Below, piece after piece: positions 1 through 5,471 of a stretch of DNA of 5,471 nucleotides (position 1 is the stretch's first letter; each line of letters starts with the position of its first letter). The position numbers and the translations under genes are program-made. The notes under the pieces were generated by a model that did no database searches, was not told the origin of the DNA, and saw only the letters and a list, made by a program, of their open reading frames with translations. The stretch is from Roseomonas sp. (GTDB lineage Bacteria > Pseudomonadota > Alphaproteobacteria > Acetobacterales > Acetobacteraceae), in contig JADCFR010000165.1 of the NCBI GenBank assembly GCA_020249415.1, positions 1 to 5,471 on the forward strand, given 5' to 3'.

Positions 1-1
1 G

Positions 2-529
2 CCAGAGGAACCCGCACCGCCCGCGCCCCTTGAGGCCAAGCCCGAGGCACCGCCCGCCGCGCCTGAGGATGATTTCGACCTGAGCAGCCTGCCGCCGATT
101 GATAGCCTGACGATTGAGAGCGATTTCAAGGCCTTCCTGCACCGCAAGGTGCCCTTGGAACTGCGCAGCGCTGCCTTGCGCCGTGCCTGGAGCCTTGACC
201 CCGCCATTCGGGATTTCATCGGCCCGGCCGATTACGCCTGGGATTACAATGCGCCGGATGGCGTGCCGGGCTTTGCGCTGGAATTGGGCGGCGATGCGAT
301 GAAGCTGCTGTCGCATGCGCTGGGGCTGGACGCGCCGGCCGCAAAGCCCGATTCGGCCGAGCCTGAGGAAACCCGGGCCGAGCCCGACGCCCTTGCTGAG
401 GCCCCTCCAGTTGAGGCAGTGCCCGAACCCCCTGGGCCCACCATTGCCGAGGCCATGCCTGAGCCAGAGGCAGCGCCGGAGCCCCTGGCGCCGCGCCCCC
501 GCCGCCATGGCAGCGCCCTGCCAGTGTAA
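2..529 (+). CDS. DUF3306 family protein, 3' part (5' end outside window)
   Basis: The reading frame is open from base 2 to the TAA at 527-529, giving 175 residues; the true start lies upstream, and the GTG at 149 is only an internal in-frame codon. The fragment has three parts. Residues 1-24 are a Pro/Ala/Glu linker. Residues 25-95 are a conserved-looking core, including PPIDSLTIESDFKAFL (31-46) and LRSAALRRAWSLDPAIRDF (53-71). From about 108 there is a second Pro/Glu/Ala-rich acidic tail, ending in a basic RPRRHGSALPV. The 'IDSLT..SDF..F' plus 'LRRAW..DP' pattern is what I recall of DUF3306, a family commonly encoded beside formate dehydrogenase genes, often with a DUF3305 protein and a ferredoxin. 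Its biochemical role is unknown. No signal peptide or membrane segment is visible in this part. It probably belongs to an upstream accessory transcript, because an AT-rich control region separates it from the fdh genes. Confidence 0.85.
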   Translation, partial: PEEPAPPAPLEAKPEAPPAAPEDDFDLSSLPPIDSLTIESDFKAFLHRKVPLELRSAALRRAWSLDPAIRDFIGPADYAWDYNAPDGVPGFALELGGDAMKLLSHALGLDAPAAKPDSAEPEETRAEPDALAEAPPVEAVPEPPGPTIAEAMPEPEAAPEPLAPRPRRHGSALPV

Positions 530-577
530 ACTTTTCTAGACATAAAATCTGTCAATATCAGACCGTATAACTCGCCT

Positions 578-597
578 ATTGCATTTTGATGCGCAAT
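578..597. repeat. Interrupted palindrome ATTGC-N10-GCAAT
   Basis: Perfect 5-bp arms (578-582 and 593-597) flank a 10-nt spacer. A smaller dyad, GCAT-TTTG-ATGC (581-592), sits almost on the same centre. The shape would suit a dimeric regulator, for example of the LysR type. Arms this short are expected by chance in a region of this size, so function is speculative. Confidence 0.25.
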
Positions 598-647
598 TTG
601 AGTACAAGACTCGGAAATCCAACATTGCTTTTTTCCTGTGTATAACT

Positions 648-682
648 GAAATGATATCGGAATGTTACCGTTCTGTCATTTC
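648..682. repeat. Inverted repeat GAAATGA-N21-TCATTTC beside the FNR box
   Basis: Perfect 7-bp arms lie at 648-654 and 676-682. Inside them, CGG (658-660) and CCG (668-670) form a further short dyad with nearly the same centre (664 against 665). The right arm ends two bases before the FNR/FixK box. It could be an operator for a second regulator or a weak hairpin in DNA. There is no T run, so it does not look like an intrinsic terminator. By a rough count, one such pair of arms could arise by chance about one time in three in a region this long. Confidence 0.35.
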
Positions 683-684
683 GC

Positions 685-698
685 TTGACGAGGATCAA
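685..698. promoter_or_regulatory. FNR/FixK-type binding site
   Basis: The site reads TTGAC-GAGG-ATCAA and matches 9 of 10 defined bases of the FNR consensus TTGAT-N4-ATCAA. It fits the FixK/FnrL core TTGA-N6-TCAA perfectly. The dyad extends one base pair on each side (C684 and G699). It is centred at 691.5, upstream of the fdh genes and inside an AT-rich intergenic region. Proteins of the FNR/FixK/Anr group activate or repress genes when oxygen is low, which suits a respiratory formate dehydrogenase. Which regulator binds, and with what sign, cannot be read from the sequence. Confidence 0.75.
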
Positions 699-714
699 GG
701 TGTCGCCGGATTAT
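685..714 (+). promoter_or_regulatory. Possible sigma-70-type promoter overlapping the FNR box
   Basis: TTGACG (685-690) matches 5 of 6 bases of a -35 element. After 18 nt comes GATTAT (709-714), matching 4 of 6 bases of TATAAT; TATAAA at 712-717 is a better hexamer but at a 21-nt spacing. Transcription would begin near 721-724. This conflicts with a classic FNR-activated layout, in which a box centred near -41.5 would put the start near 733. The exact promoter is therefore unresolved. Confidence 0.3.
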
Positions 715-725
715 AAATGAGACAT

Positions 726-732
726 GAGGAGG
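726..732 (+). promoter_or_regulatory. Ribosome binding site deciding the chaperone start
   Basis: GAGGAGG is a strong Shine-Dalgarno sequence ending 11 nt before the ATG at 744. The upstream in-frame ATG at 717 has no such sequence before it and overlaps the possible -10 element. This favours 744 as the start. A weaker GAGG at 768-771 stands 11 nt before another in-frame ATG at 783. Confidence 0.6.
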
Positions 733-743
733 CAACGGCCGGA

Positions 744-1346
744 ATGCGGCCCATGACGCAGCAAGATGAGGCACAAGATGCCATGGCCACCGAAAGGGCG
801 CGGCTTTTCGCGCTGCTTGGGCGTTTGCTGGTTGCCGCGCCTGACGCGCATTTGCTGCATGCTCTCGCCGCCCTGCCGGGTGATGCCTCGCCGCTTGGCA
901 AATGCACCCGCGCTCTCGCTGAAGCTGCCGCTGCCACCGATGCCTTGCGCGTTCAGCGTGAATTCCACGATCTATTTATCGGGCTCGGGCGCGGCGAATT
1001 GCTGCCCTTCGCGTCCTATTACATCACGGGCTTCTTGCATGAACGCCCGCTGGCGGATTTGCGCGGGGACCTCGCACGGCTTGGCATTGAACGCGCCGAG
1101 GGCGTGGCCGAGCCCGAGGATCACATCGCCTCCGAATGCGAAAGCTTCGCCGGCCTGCTTTCGGGCGTGTTTCCAGGTGGTGCCGCGGCGGCTGAGGCGT
1201 TTTTCGCCCGTCATCTCCGCCCCTGGGCGGGACGCTTCTTTGCGGATCTGGAAGCGGCGGAAGCCGCAAGCTTTTATCGCGCCGTTGGCGCGCTGGGCCG
1301 TATGGCCATTGAGGTTGAATTGGCGGCGCAGGAATTGCCCGTCTGA
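744..1346 (+). CDS. TorD/DmsD-family chaperone for formate dehydrogenase maturation
   Basis: This 200-residue protein has the features of TorD-family redox enzyme maturation chaperones, which are all-helical cytoplasmic proteins of about 200 residues. REFHDLFIGLGRGELLPFAS (72-91) matches the family's 'E(Y/F)..LF.G......P..S' region. EPEDHIASE (123-131) is the diagnostic E-P-x-D-H motif. Such proteins bind the twin-arginine leader of a specific molybdoenzyme and hold it back from export until cofactor insertion is complete. With fdhA two genes downstream, FdhA is the likely client, and the small Tat protein is a possible second one. The start at 744 is chosen for the GAGGAGG ahead of it; 717, 753 and 783 are in-frame alternatives, and the first 13 or so residues look poorly conserved. 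It ends 24 nt before the next gene. Confidence 0.88.
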   Translation: MRPMTQQDEAQDAMATERARLFALLGRLLVAAPDAHLLHALAALPGDASPLGKCTRALAEAAAATDALRVQREFHDLFIGLGRGELLPFASYYITGFLHERPLADLRGDLARLGIERAEGVAEPEDHIASECESFAGLLSGVFPGGAAAAEAFFARHLRPWAGRFFADLEAAEAASFYRAVGALGRMAIEVELAAQELPV

Positions 1347-1357
1347 TGTTTTATGCT

Positions 1358-1363
1358 GGGAGG
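1358..1363 (+). promoter_or_regulatory. Ribosome binding site deciding the small Tat protein start
   Basis: GGGAGG lies 7 nt before the ATG at 1371. The in-frame ATG at 1353 is upstream of it, and the one at 1365 is only one base away, so both are unlikely starts. Confidence 0.7.
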
Positions 1364-1370
1364 TATGGAT

Positions 1371-1610
1371 ATGAGTGCTGATGACAAACAAGTGGCGCAA
1401 CGCCGCGGCTTTCTGAAGACCCTGGGCCTCGCTGGTGGCGCTGCGGTGGCAGCGACGGCGGCGGAAGCCTCGGCCCCGTTGCGCGCCGATGCCGTGCCGG
1501 CGGGCTCCGCGCGGAAGGAAAACCAAGCGGATCGGCTGAAGGCGCGCTATCAGGCCAATAGCGCCCATGTGCAGGCCTTCTACCGCACCAATCGTTCCAA
1601 CGATAAGTAA
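1371..1610 (+). CDS. Small twin-arginine signal protein, 'formate dehydrogenase region TAT target' type
   Basis: The product has 79 residues. QRRGFLK (10-16) is a twin-arginine motif with R11 and R12, followed by a weakly hydrophobic Ala/Gly-rich stretch (about 17-33) and possible signal peptidase sites near AEA or ASA (31-35). The remaining 45 or so residues are polar and basic, ending in ARYQANSAHVQAFYRTNR (58-75). Size, Tat motif and the 'RY....HV..FYRTNR' ending fit the short family described as 'formate dehydrogenase region TAT target' (TIGR02811, from memory), whose genes lie directly before fdhA. No enzymatic domain, cysteine or metal motif is present. It might be a small subunit, an export partner or an assembly factor; none of these is shown here. 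The stop codon is 14 nt before fdhA, and GAAGGGAAG in that gap serves fdhA. Confidence 0.85.
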   Translation: MSADDKQVAQRRGFLKTLGLAGGAAVAATAAEASAPLRADAVPAGSARKENQADRLKARYQANSAHVQAFYRTNRSNDK

Positions 1611-1624
1611 GAAGGGAAGCACCC

Positions 1625-4552
1625 ATGCTGATCAAACGCACCGATGGCAAGGCAGCCAAGCAGCGCCTTGCTTCCGCCTATCAGGGGCTTTCTGCCGGCG
1701 GGCTGGATCGCCGCGCCTTCCTGCGTCAGGCGGGGCTTGGCGGGGCGGGGCTGGCGGCGCTTGGCGCCATTCCGCTGTCCACCATGCGGCCCGCCGAAGC
1801 GGGGCCGATGGATCACACGAAGCCCGTGCAGCGCGTGAAGAATATCTGCACACATTGTTCGGTCGGCTGCACCGTGATTGCCGAAGTGCAGAATGGCGTT
1901 TGGGTCGGGCAGGAACCGGCTTGGGAATCGCCGATCAATCGCGGTACGCATTGCGCCAAGGGTGCATCGGTGCGCGAATTGGTCCATGGCGACCGGCGCA
2001 TCAAATACCCGATGAAGCTGGTGAATGGCCAATGGCAGCGCATGTCCTGGGACAATGCGATGACCGAGATTGCCGACAAGCTGATGGAAACCCGTCAGAA
2101 AAGCGGGCCGGACGCCACTTTCTGGCTGGGCAGCGCCAAATTCTCCAATGAAGGTGCGTATCTGTATCGCAAATTTGCGGCCTTCTGGGGCACGAATAAT
2201 GTGGACCACCAGGCGCGCATTTGCCATTCGACCACGGTGGCGGGTGTGGCCAATACCTGGGGCTATGGCGCTCAGACCAATTCCTACAACGACATCCGCA
2301 ATTCCAAAACCATGATCATCATGGGCGGCAATCCGGCAGAGGCGCATCCGGTCAGCCTGCAGCATGTGCTGTCCGGCAAGGAACAGAACCGCGCCAATCT
2401 GATTGTGATTGACCCGCGCTTCACCCGCACCGCGGCGCATGCGAATGAATATGTGCGCATCCGCCCGGGCACGGATATCCCCATCATCTGGGGCATGCTG
2501 CACCACATCTTCGCCAATGGCTGGGAAGACAAGGAATTCATCCGCCAGCGTGTGCATGGCATGGATGAGATTCGCGCCGAGGTCGCGAAATGGACGCCCG
2601 CCGAAGTTGAGCGTGTTTCCGGCGTGCCGGGCGCGCAGCTCCGCAAGGTCGCGGAAATGTTCGCGACGCAAAAGCCGGCGACGCTGATCTGGTGCATGGG
2701 GGCCACGCAGAAAACCGTTGGCACCGCCAATGTGCGCGCCTTCTCCATCCTGCTGCTCGCGACCGGCAATGTCGGTTCCGATGGCACTGGCGCCAATATC
2801 TTCCGCGGCCATTGCAATGTGCAGGGGGCGACGGATTTCGGCCTCGATGTCACGACGCTGCCGGCCTATTATGGCTTGGACGAAAACGCTTGGCGGCATT
2901 GGTCGCGCGTTTGGAATGTGCCTTACGAATCCATGGTCGCGCGCTTTGACAGCCCGGCCCTGATGGGCACGCCCGGCATCCCGACCACGCGGTATTTCGA
3001 TGCCGTGACGCTGCCCAGGGACCAAGTGCAGCAGCGCGACAATTTCAAGGCCATGCTGGTGTTCGGCCATGGCGGCAATACCGTCACGCGCATGCCGGAA
3101 GCGGTGAAGGGGCTTGAGGCGCTTGACCTGCTGGTGGTGGCGGATCCGCACCCGACAACCTTTGCGGTGCTCGCCAATCGGCGCAACAACACCTATCTGC
3201 TGCCGATCTGCACGCAGTTTGAATGCGCAGGCAGCCGCACGGCGTCCAACCGCTCCGTCCAATGGGGCGATCAGGTGGTGAAGCCGATTTTCGAGAGCAA
3301 GAATGATTATGAGGTGATGTATCGCCTTGCCGGCGCCCTCGATAAGGCGGCGGAAAAGCGCAATATGCCGATCCGCTTCCAGGCTGACCTGTTCAAAGGA
3401 ATTGAGGTGAAGGGCCAAGAACCGGTGCCAGAGAGCATCCTGCGCGAAATCAATCGCGGCGCGATCAGCACAGGCTATACGGGCCAATCGCCGGAACGGC
3501 TCAAGGCGCATATGGCGCATCAGGACAAGTTCGACCTGGTGACCTTGCGCGCCAAGGCCGATGCACCCGCCGAAATCAAGGGCGATTTCTATGGCCTGCC
3601 CTGGCCCTGCTGGGGCACGCCGGAAATGCGCCATCCGGGCACGCATATCCTCTACAACACCAACCTGCATGTGAAGGAAGGCGGCGGCACGTTCCGAGCG
3701 CGCTTTGGCGTGGAGCGCAATGGCGTGACGCTGCTGGCGGAAGGTTCCTATTCCAAGGGCTCGGAAATCACCGATGGCTATCCGGAATTCACCACCGCGG
3801 TGATGCAGCGCCTGGGTTGGGATAAGGAATTTACCGAAGCGGAACGCGCTTCCTTGGCGCGCCAGGGCGGCACGGCTTCCTGGGCGACGGATCTTTCCAT
3901 GGGGATCATTCGCATCACCATGGAACATGGCGTGATGGCTTACGGCAATGCGAAGGCGCGCGCTGTGGCCTGGAACCTGCCTGATCCTGTGCCGGTGCAT
4001 CGTGAACCCATCTATACGCCGCGCACCGATCTGATCGCGCAATTCCCGACGCTCCCGGATCGGCGCGGCTTCCGCCTGCCGCATCTGGGGCAGACGGTGC
4101 AGAACCGTTCGCATCAGGTGGCGAAGGATTTCCCGATCATCCTGTCTTCCGGGCGCCTGGTTGAATATGAAGGCGGCGGGGAGGAAACGCGGTCGAACAA
4201 ATGGCTCGCGGAATTGCAGCAGGATATGTTCGTGGAAATCAACCCGCGTGACGCTGCCGCGCGCAATATCCGCGATGGCGCCTGGGTGCTGGTCTCCGGC
4301 CCTGAAATGCCGGCTGGCAAGGCAACGCGCATGAAGGCTTTGGTGACGGAGCGCGTCGGGGCAGGTGTCGCCTGGATGCCCTTCCACTTCGCCGGCTGGT
4401 TCATGCAGGAAGATCAACGCAGCAAATATCCGCAAGGCACAGACCCGATTGTGCTTGGCGAAAGTGTCAATGCAGTAACCACCTATGGCTATGACCCGGT
4501 GACCTTTATGCAGGAAACCAAGGTCACGCTTTGTCAGATCCGCGCGGCATAA
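1625..4552 (+). CDS. fdhA: Formate dehydrogenase catalytic (alpha) subunit, Tat-exported, cysteine type
   Basis: This 975-residue molybdopterin oxidoreductase oxidises formate to CO2. A 28-residue basic N-region leads to the twin-arginine motif DRRAFLR (28-34), a hydrophobic Gly/Ala/Leu segment and a likely cleavage after AEA (57-59). Cys75, Cys78, Cys82 and Cys110 bind one [4Fe-4S] cluster; Lys112 corresponds to the conserved lysine between cluster and cofactor. ARICHS (197-202) supplies the metal ligand Cys200 (TGC) and the active-site His201; E. coli FdhH and FdnG have selenocysteine at this place. RGHCNVQG (394-401) holds Arg394, matching the catalytic Arg333 of FdhH. The C-terminal part (about 830 onward, with SSGRLVEYEGGGEETRSN) is the dinucleotide-binding domain. 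The frame is complete, with normal length for the family. GAAGGGAAG precedes the ATG. Mo and W cannot be told apart from sequence. Gene order and the Tat signal place the enzyme on the periplasmic side, joined to FdhB and FdhC. Confidence 0.96.
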   Translation: MLIKRTDGKAAKQRLASAYQGLSAGGLDRRAFLRQAGLGGAGLAALGAIPLSTMRPAEAGPMDHTKPVQRVKNICTHCSVGCTVIAEVQNGVWVGQEPAWESPINRGTHCAKGASVRELVHGDRRIKYPMKLVNGQWQRMSWDNAMTEIADKLMETRQKSGPDATFWLGSAKFSNEGAYLYRKFAAFWGTNNVDHQARICHSTTVAGVANTWGYGAQTNSYNDIRNSKTMIIMGGNPAEAHPVSLQHVLSGKEQNRANLIVIDPRFTRTAAHANEYVRIRPGTDIPIIWGMLHHIFANGWEDKEFIRQRVHGMDEIRAEVAKWTPAEVERVSGVPGAQLRKVAEMFATQKPATLIWCMGATQKTVGTANVRAFSILLLATGNVGSDGTGANIFRGHCNVQGATDFGLDVTTLPAYYGLDENAWRHWSRVWNVPYESMVARFDSPALMGTPGIPTTRYFDAVTLPRDQVQQRDNFKAMLVFGHGGNTVTRMPEAVKGLEALDLLVVADPHPTTFAVLANRRNNTYLLPICTQFECAGSRTASNRSVQWGDQVVKPIFESKNDYEVMYRLAGALDKAAEKRNMPIRFQADLFKGIEVKGQEPVPESILREINRGAISTGYTGQSPERLKAHMAHQDKFDLVTLRAKADAPAEIKGDFYGLPWPCWGTPEMRHPGTHILYNTNLHVKEGGGTFRARFGVERNGVTLLAEGSYSKGSEITDGYPEFTTAVMQRLGWDKEFTEAERASLARQGGTASWATDLSMGIIRITMEHGVMAYGNAKARAVAWNLPDPVPVHREPIYTPRTDLIAQFPTLPDRRGFRLPHLGQTVQNRSHQVAKDFPIILSSGRLVEYEGGGEETRSNKWLAELQQDMFVEINPRDAAARNIRDGAWVLVSGPEMPAGKATRMKALVTERVGAGVAWMPFHFAGWFMQEDQRSKYPQGTDPIVLGESVNAVTTYGYDPVTFMQETKVTLCQIRAA

Positions 4553-4567
4553 GGGAGGACCAGAAAC

Positions 4568-5164
4568 ATGGCCCGCATGAAATTCCTGTTGGACGCGGAA
4601 CGCTGCATCGAATGCAATGCCTGCGTCACCGCCTGCAAAAACGAACATGAAGTGCCCTGGGGCATCAATCGTCGGCGCGTTGTCACCATCAATGACGGCA
4701 AGCCGGGCGAGCGTTCCATCTCAATGGCCTGCATGCATTGCACGGACGCGCCCTGCGCCGCCGTCTGCCCGGTTTCCTGCTTCTACACCACGGCGGATGC
4801 GGTGGTGTTGCACGACAAGGATCTGTGCATCGGCTGCGGCTATTGCTTCTACGCCTGCCCCTTCGGCGCGCCGCAATATCCGCGCCTTGGCAATTTCGGC
4901 TCGCGCGGGAAGATGGATAAGTGCACCTTCTGCGCCGGCGGCCCGCAGGCGGATAATACCCAGGTGGAATTCATCCAGTACGGATCGAACCGTCTGGCCG
5001 AAGGCAAGCTGCCGCTCTGCGCTGAAATGTGCTCGACCAAGGCACTGCTGGCCGGTGATGGCCAGATCATCGCTTCCATCTATCGGGAGCGTGTGCAGCG
5101 CCGCGGCTATGGCACGGGCGCCTGGGGCTGGCGCACCGCCTATCGCGAAACCGTTGCGATTTGA
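4568..5164 (+). CDS. fdhB: Formate dehydrogenase iron-sulfur (beta) subunit with four [4Fe-4S] clusters
   Basis: The product has 198 residues and carries electrons from FdhA to FdhC. Sixteen cysteines fall into four ligand sets: 13/16/19/23, 55/58/63/67, 87/90/93/97 and 119/122/151/155. In ferredoxin-like folds of this family each cluster usually takes ligands from two paired motifs. A seventeenth cysteine (71) is probably not a ligand. There is no signal peptide, so export is presumably by riding on the Tat-exported FdhA. There is also no C-terminal membrane helix, unlike E. coli FdnH (about 290 residues), so anchoring must depend on FdhC; this short form is usual in FDH3-type enzymes. GGGAGG (4553-4558) lies 9 nt before the ATG and directly after the fdhA stop. 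An in-frame ATG at 4577 is less well placed. Confidence 0.95.
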   Translation: MARMKFLLDAERCIECNACVTACKNEHEVPWGINRRRVVTINDGKPGERSISMACMHCTDAPCAAVCPVSCFYTTADAVVLHDKDLCIGCGYCFYACPFGAPQYPRLGNFGSRGKMDKCTFCAGGPQADNTQVEFIQYGSNRLAEGKLPLCAEMCSTKALLAGDGQIIASIYRERVQRRGYGTGAWGWRTAYRETVAI

Positions 5165-5178
5165 AGGGCGGGCGCATC

Positions 5179-5471
5179 ATGAAGCTCCGCATCCTTGCTT
5201 TGCTGGCCGCGCTGCTGATGGGCGCGGCGGCACCCGCAATTGCACAAACCGCGCCGCGCGCGCCTTCCATGGCGGAAGAAATGGAAGTGCAGGCGCTGCT
5301 GCGCGGCAGCCAGATCCAGGGCCGCATCACCATCCCGGATGATCGGGCCGCGACGCTGATCCAGCCGGTCGGCCATGATTGGCGTGAATTTCACAATTAT
5401 ACCCTCGCCTGGGTGGGCGGCATCGCTGTGCTCGGCATGGTGGCCCTTCTGGTGGTGTTCCGCCTGAAAAA
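5179..5471 (+). CDS. fdhC: Formate dehydrogenase cytochrome b (gamma) subunit, 5' part
   Basis: The first 97 residues are present; the gene runs off the window end. Residues 1-22 form a Sec-type signal peptide (MKLR, a Leu/Ala-rich core, then AIA before Gln23). A short exported segment follows, containing GRITIPDDRAATLIQPVGHD (48-67). FHNYTLAWVG (71-80) leads into a first membrane helix at about 76-94. The 'G.(V/I)TIPD..AATLIQP.G.DW..FH' pattern is typical of gamma subunits of proteobacterial formate dehydrogenases, the cytochrome b556 family that binds two haems and reduces quinone. The haem-ligand helices beyond the first are outside the window. GAAGGGCGGG (5163-5172) lies 6 nt before the ATG, and the gap from fdhB is 14 nt, so the gene is co-transcribed with it. 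An N-terminal exported extension sets this group apart from shorter gamma subunits such as E. coli FdnI. Confidence 0.92.
   Translation, partial: MKLRILALLAALLMGAAAPAIAQTAPRAPSMAEEMEVQALLRGSQIQGRITIPDDRAATLIQPVGHDWREFHNYTLAWVGGIAVLGMVALLVVFRLK

Larger units (their letters stand above)
530..743 (+). other. AT-rich intergenic control region upstream of the fdh operon
   Basis: This stretch lies between the DUF3306 stop codon and the preferred chaperone start. Base composition falls sharply: 44 of the 120 bases in 541-660 are G or C (37%), against 58% and 70% in two lines counted in fdhA. It contains an FNR/FixK-type box (685-698), two upstream interrupted palindromes (578-597 and 648-682), a possible -35/-10 pair and a Shine-Dalgarno sequence. 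I saw no stem followed by a T run that would make a convincing terminator for the upstream gene. No plausible gene lies within it. Confidence 0.75.

Noticed and set aside
149..529. A separate 126-residue gene starting with GTG at 149
   Set aside because: The frame is open to the left window edge, and the DUF3306 core begins well before 149, so this is an internal codon of a longer gene.
539..562. Terminator for the DUF3306 gene, or an antisense promoter with TTGACA on the - strand
   Set aside because: The stems are only 4 bp (GACA/TGTC, TCTG/CAGA) with no following T run, and no good -10 hexamer follows the TTGACA at 16 to 18 nt.
586..600. Second FNR site starting at TTGAT
   Set aside because: Only the left half fits; the right half reads AATTT instead of ATCAA.
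613..628. Sigma-54 promoter (GG...GC in a TCGGAAATCCAACATTGC context)
   Set aside because: The GG and GC pairs are 12 nt apart instead of the required 10, and the flanking bases do not fit the consensus.
530..716. Molybdenum-cofactor riboswitch or ModE site
   Set aside because: I could see no recognisable ModE palindrome or aptamer-like stem set, and the likely untranslated leader is too short for a riboswitch.
1580..4648. A 1022-codon open frame on the - strand across fdhA
   Set aside because: Its codons are in exact register with fdhA codons, so it stays open simply because TTA, CTA and TCA codons are rare in this GC-rich gene. The sense strand carries every expected motif, and the antisense product resembles no family I know.

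Overview
The window carries most of a formate dehydrogenase operon, all on the + strand. It encodes a periplasm-facing, membrane-linked enzyme of the molybdenum/tungsten bis-MGD family, of the kind often labelled FDH3 in Proteobacteria. The coding regions are GC-rich (58 to 70% in two lines counted by hand), TTA, CTA and TCA codons are rare in the main gene, and the proteins resemble alphaproteobacterial versions. I infer an alphaproteobacterium, possibly of the Rhodospirillales/Acetobacteraceae kind; the lower rank is a guess.

Layout: (1) 2-529, the 3' part of a gene for a DUF3306 protein, a family of unknown function usually found beside formate dehydrogenase genes. (2) 530-743, an AT-rich control region (44 of 120 bases are G or C in 541-660). 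It holds a strong FNR/FixK-type box at 685-698, two upstream interrupted palindromes and a possible promoter. (3) 744-1346, a TorD-family chaperone. (4) 1371-1610, a 79-residue protein with a twin-arginine signal, of the 'formate dehydrogenase region TAT target' kind. (5) 1625-4552, the catalytic subunit fdhA. (6) 4568-5164, the four-cluster ferredoxin-like subunit fdhB. (7) 5179 to the window end, the start of the cytochrome b subunit fdhC. Gaps between genes 3 to 7 are 24, 14, 15 and 14 nt, each with a ribosome binding site, so they are most likely one transcript.

How they work together: the chaperone is expected to hold FdhA until its molybdenum cofactor and Fe-S cluster are in place. FdhA is then exported by the Tat system, carrying FdhB, which has no signal of its own. 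Formate is oxidised at the FdhA cofactor, with Cys200 as metal ligand instead of selenocysteine. Electrons pass through one cluster in FdhA and four in FdhB to the haems of FdhC and on to quinone. The FNR/FixK box suggests control by oxygen limitation.

I found no mobile element, CRISPR array, RNA gene or convincing terminator. The enzyme system is known. The least understood parts are the DUF3306 protein, the small Tat-target protein and the arrangement of the control region, which leaves the chaperone's start codon uncertain.
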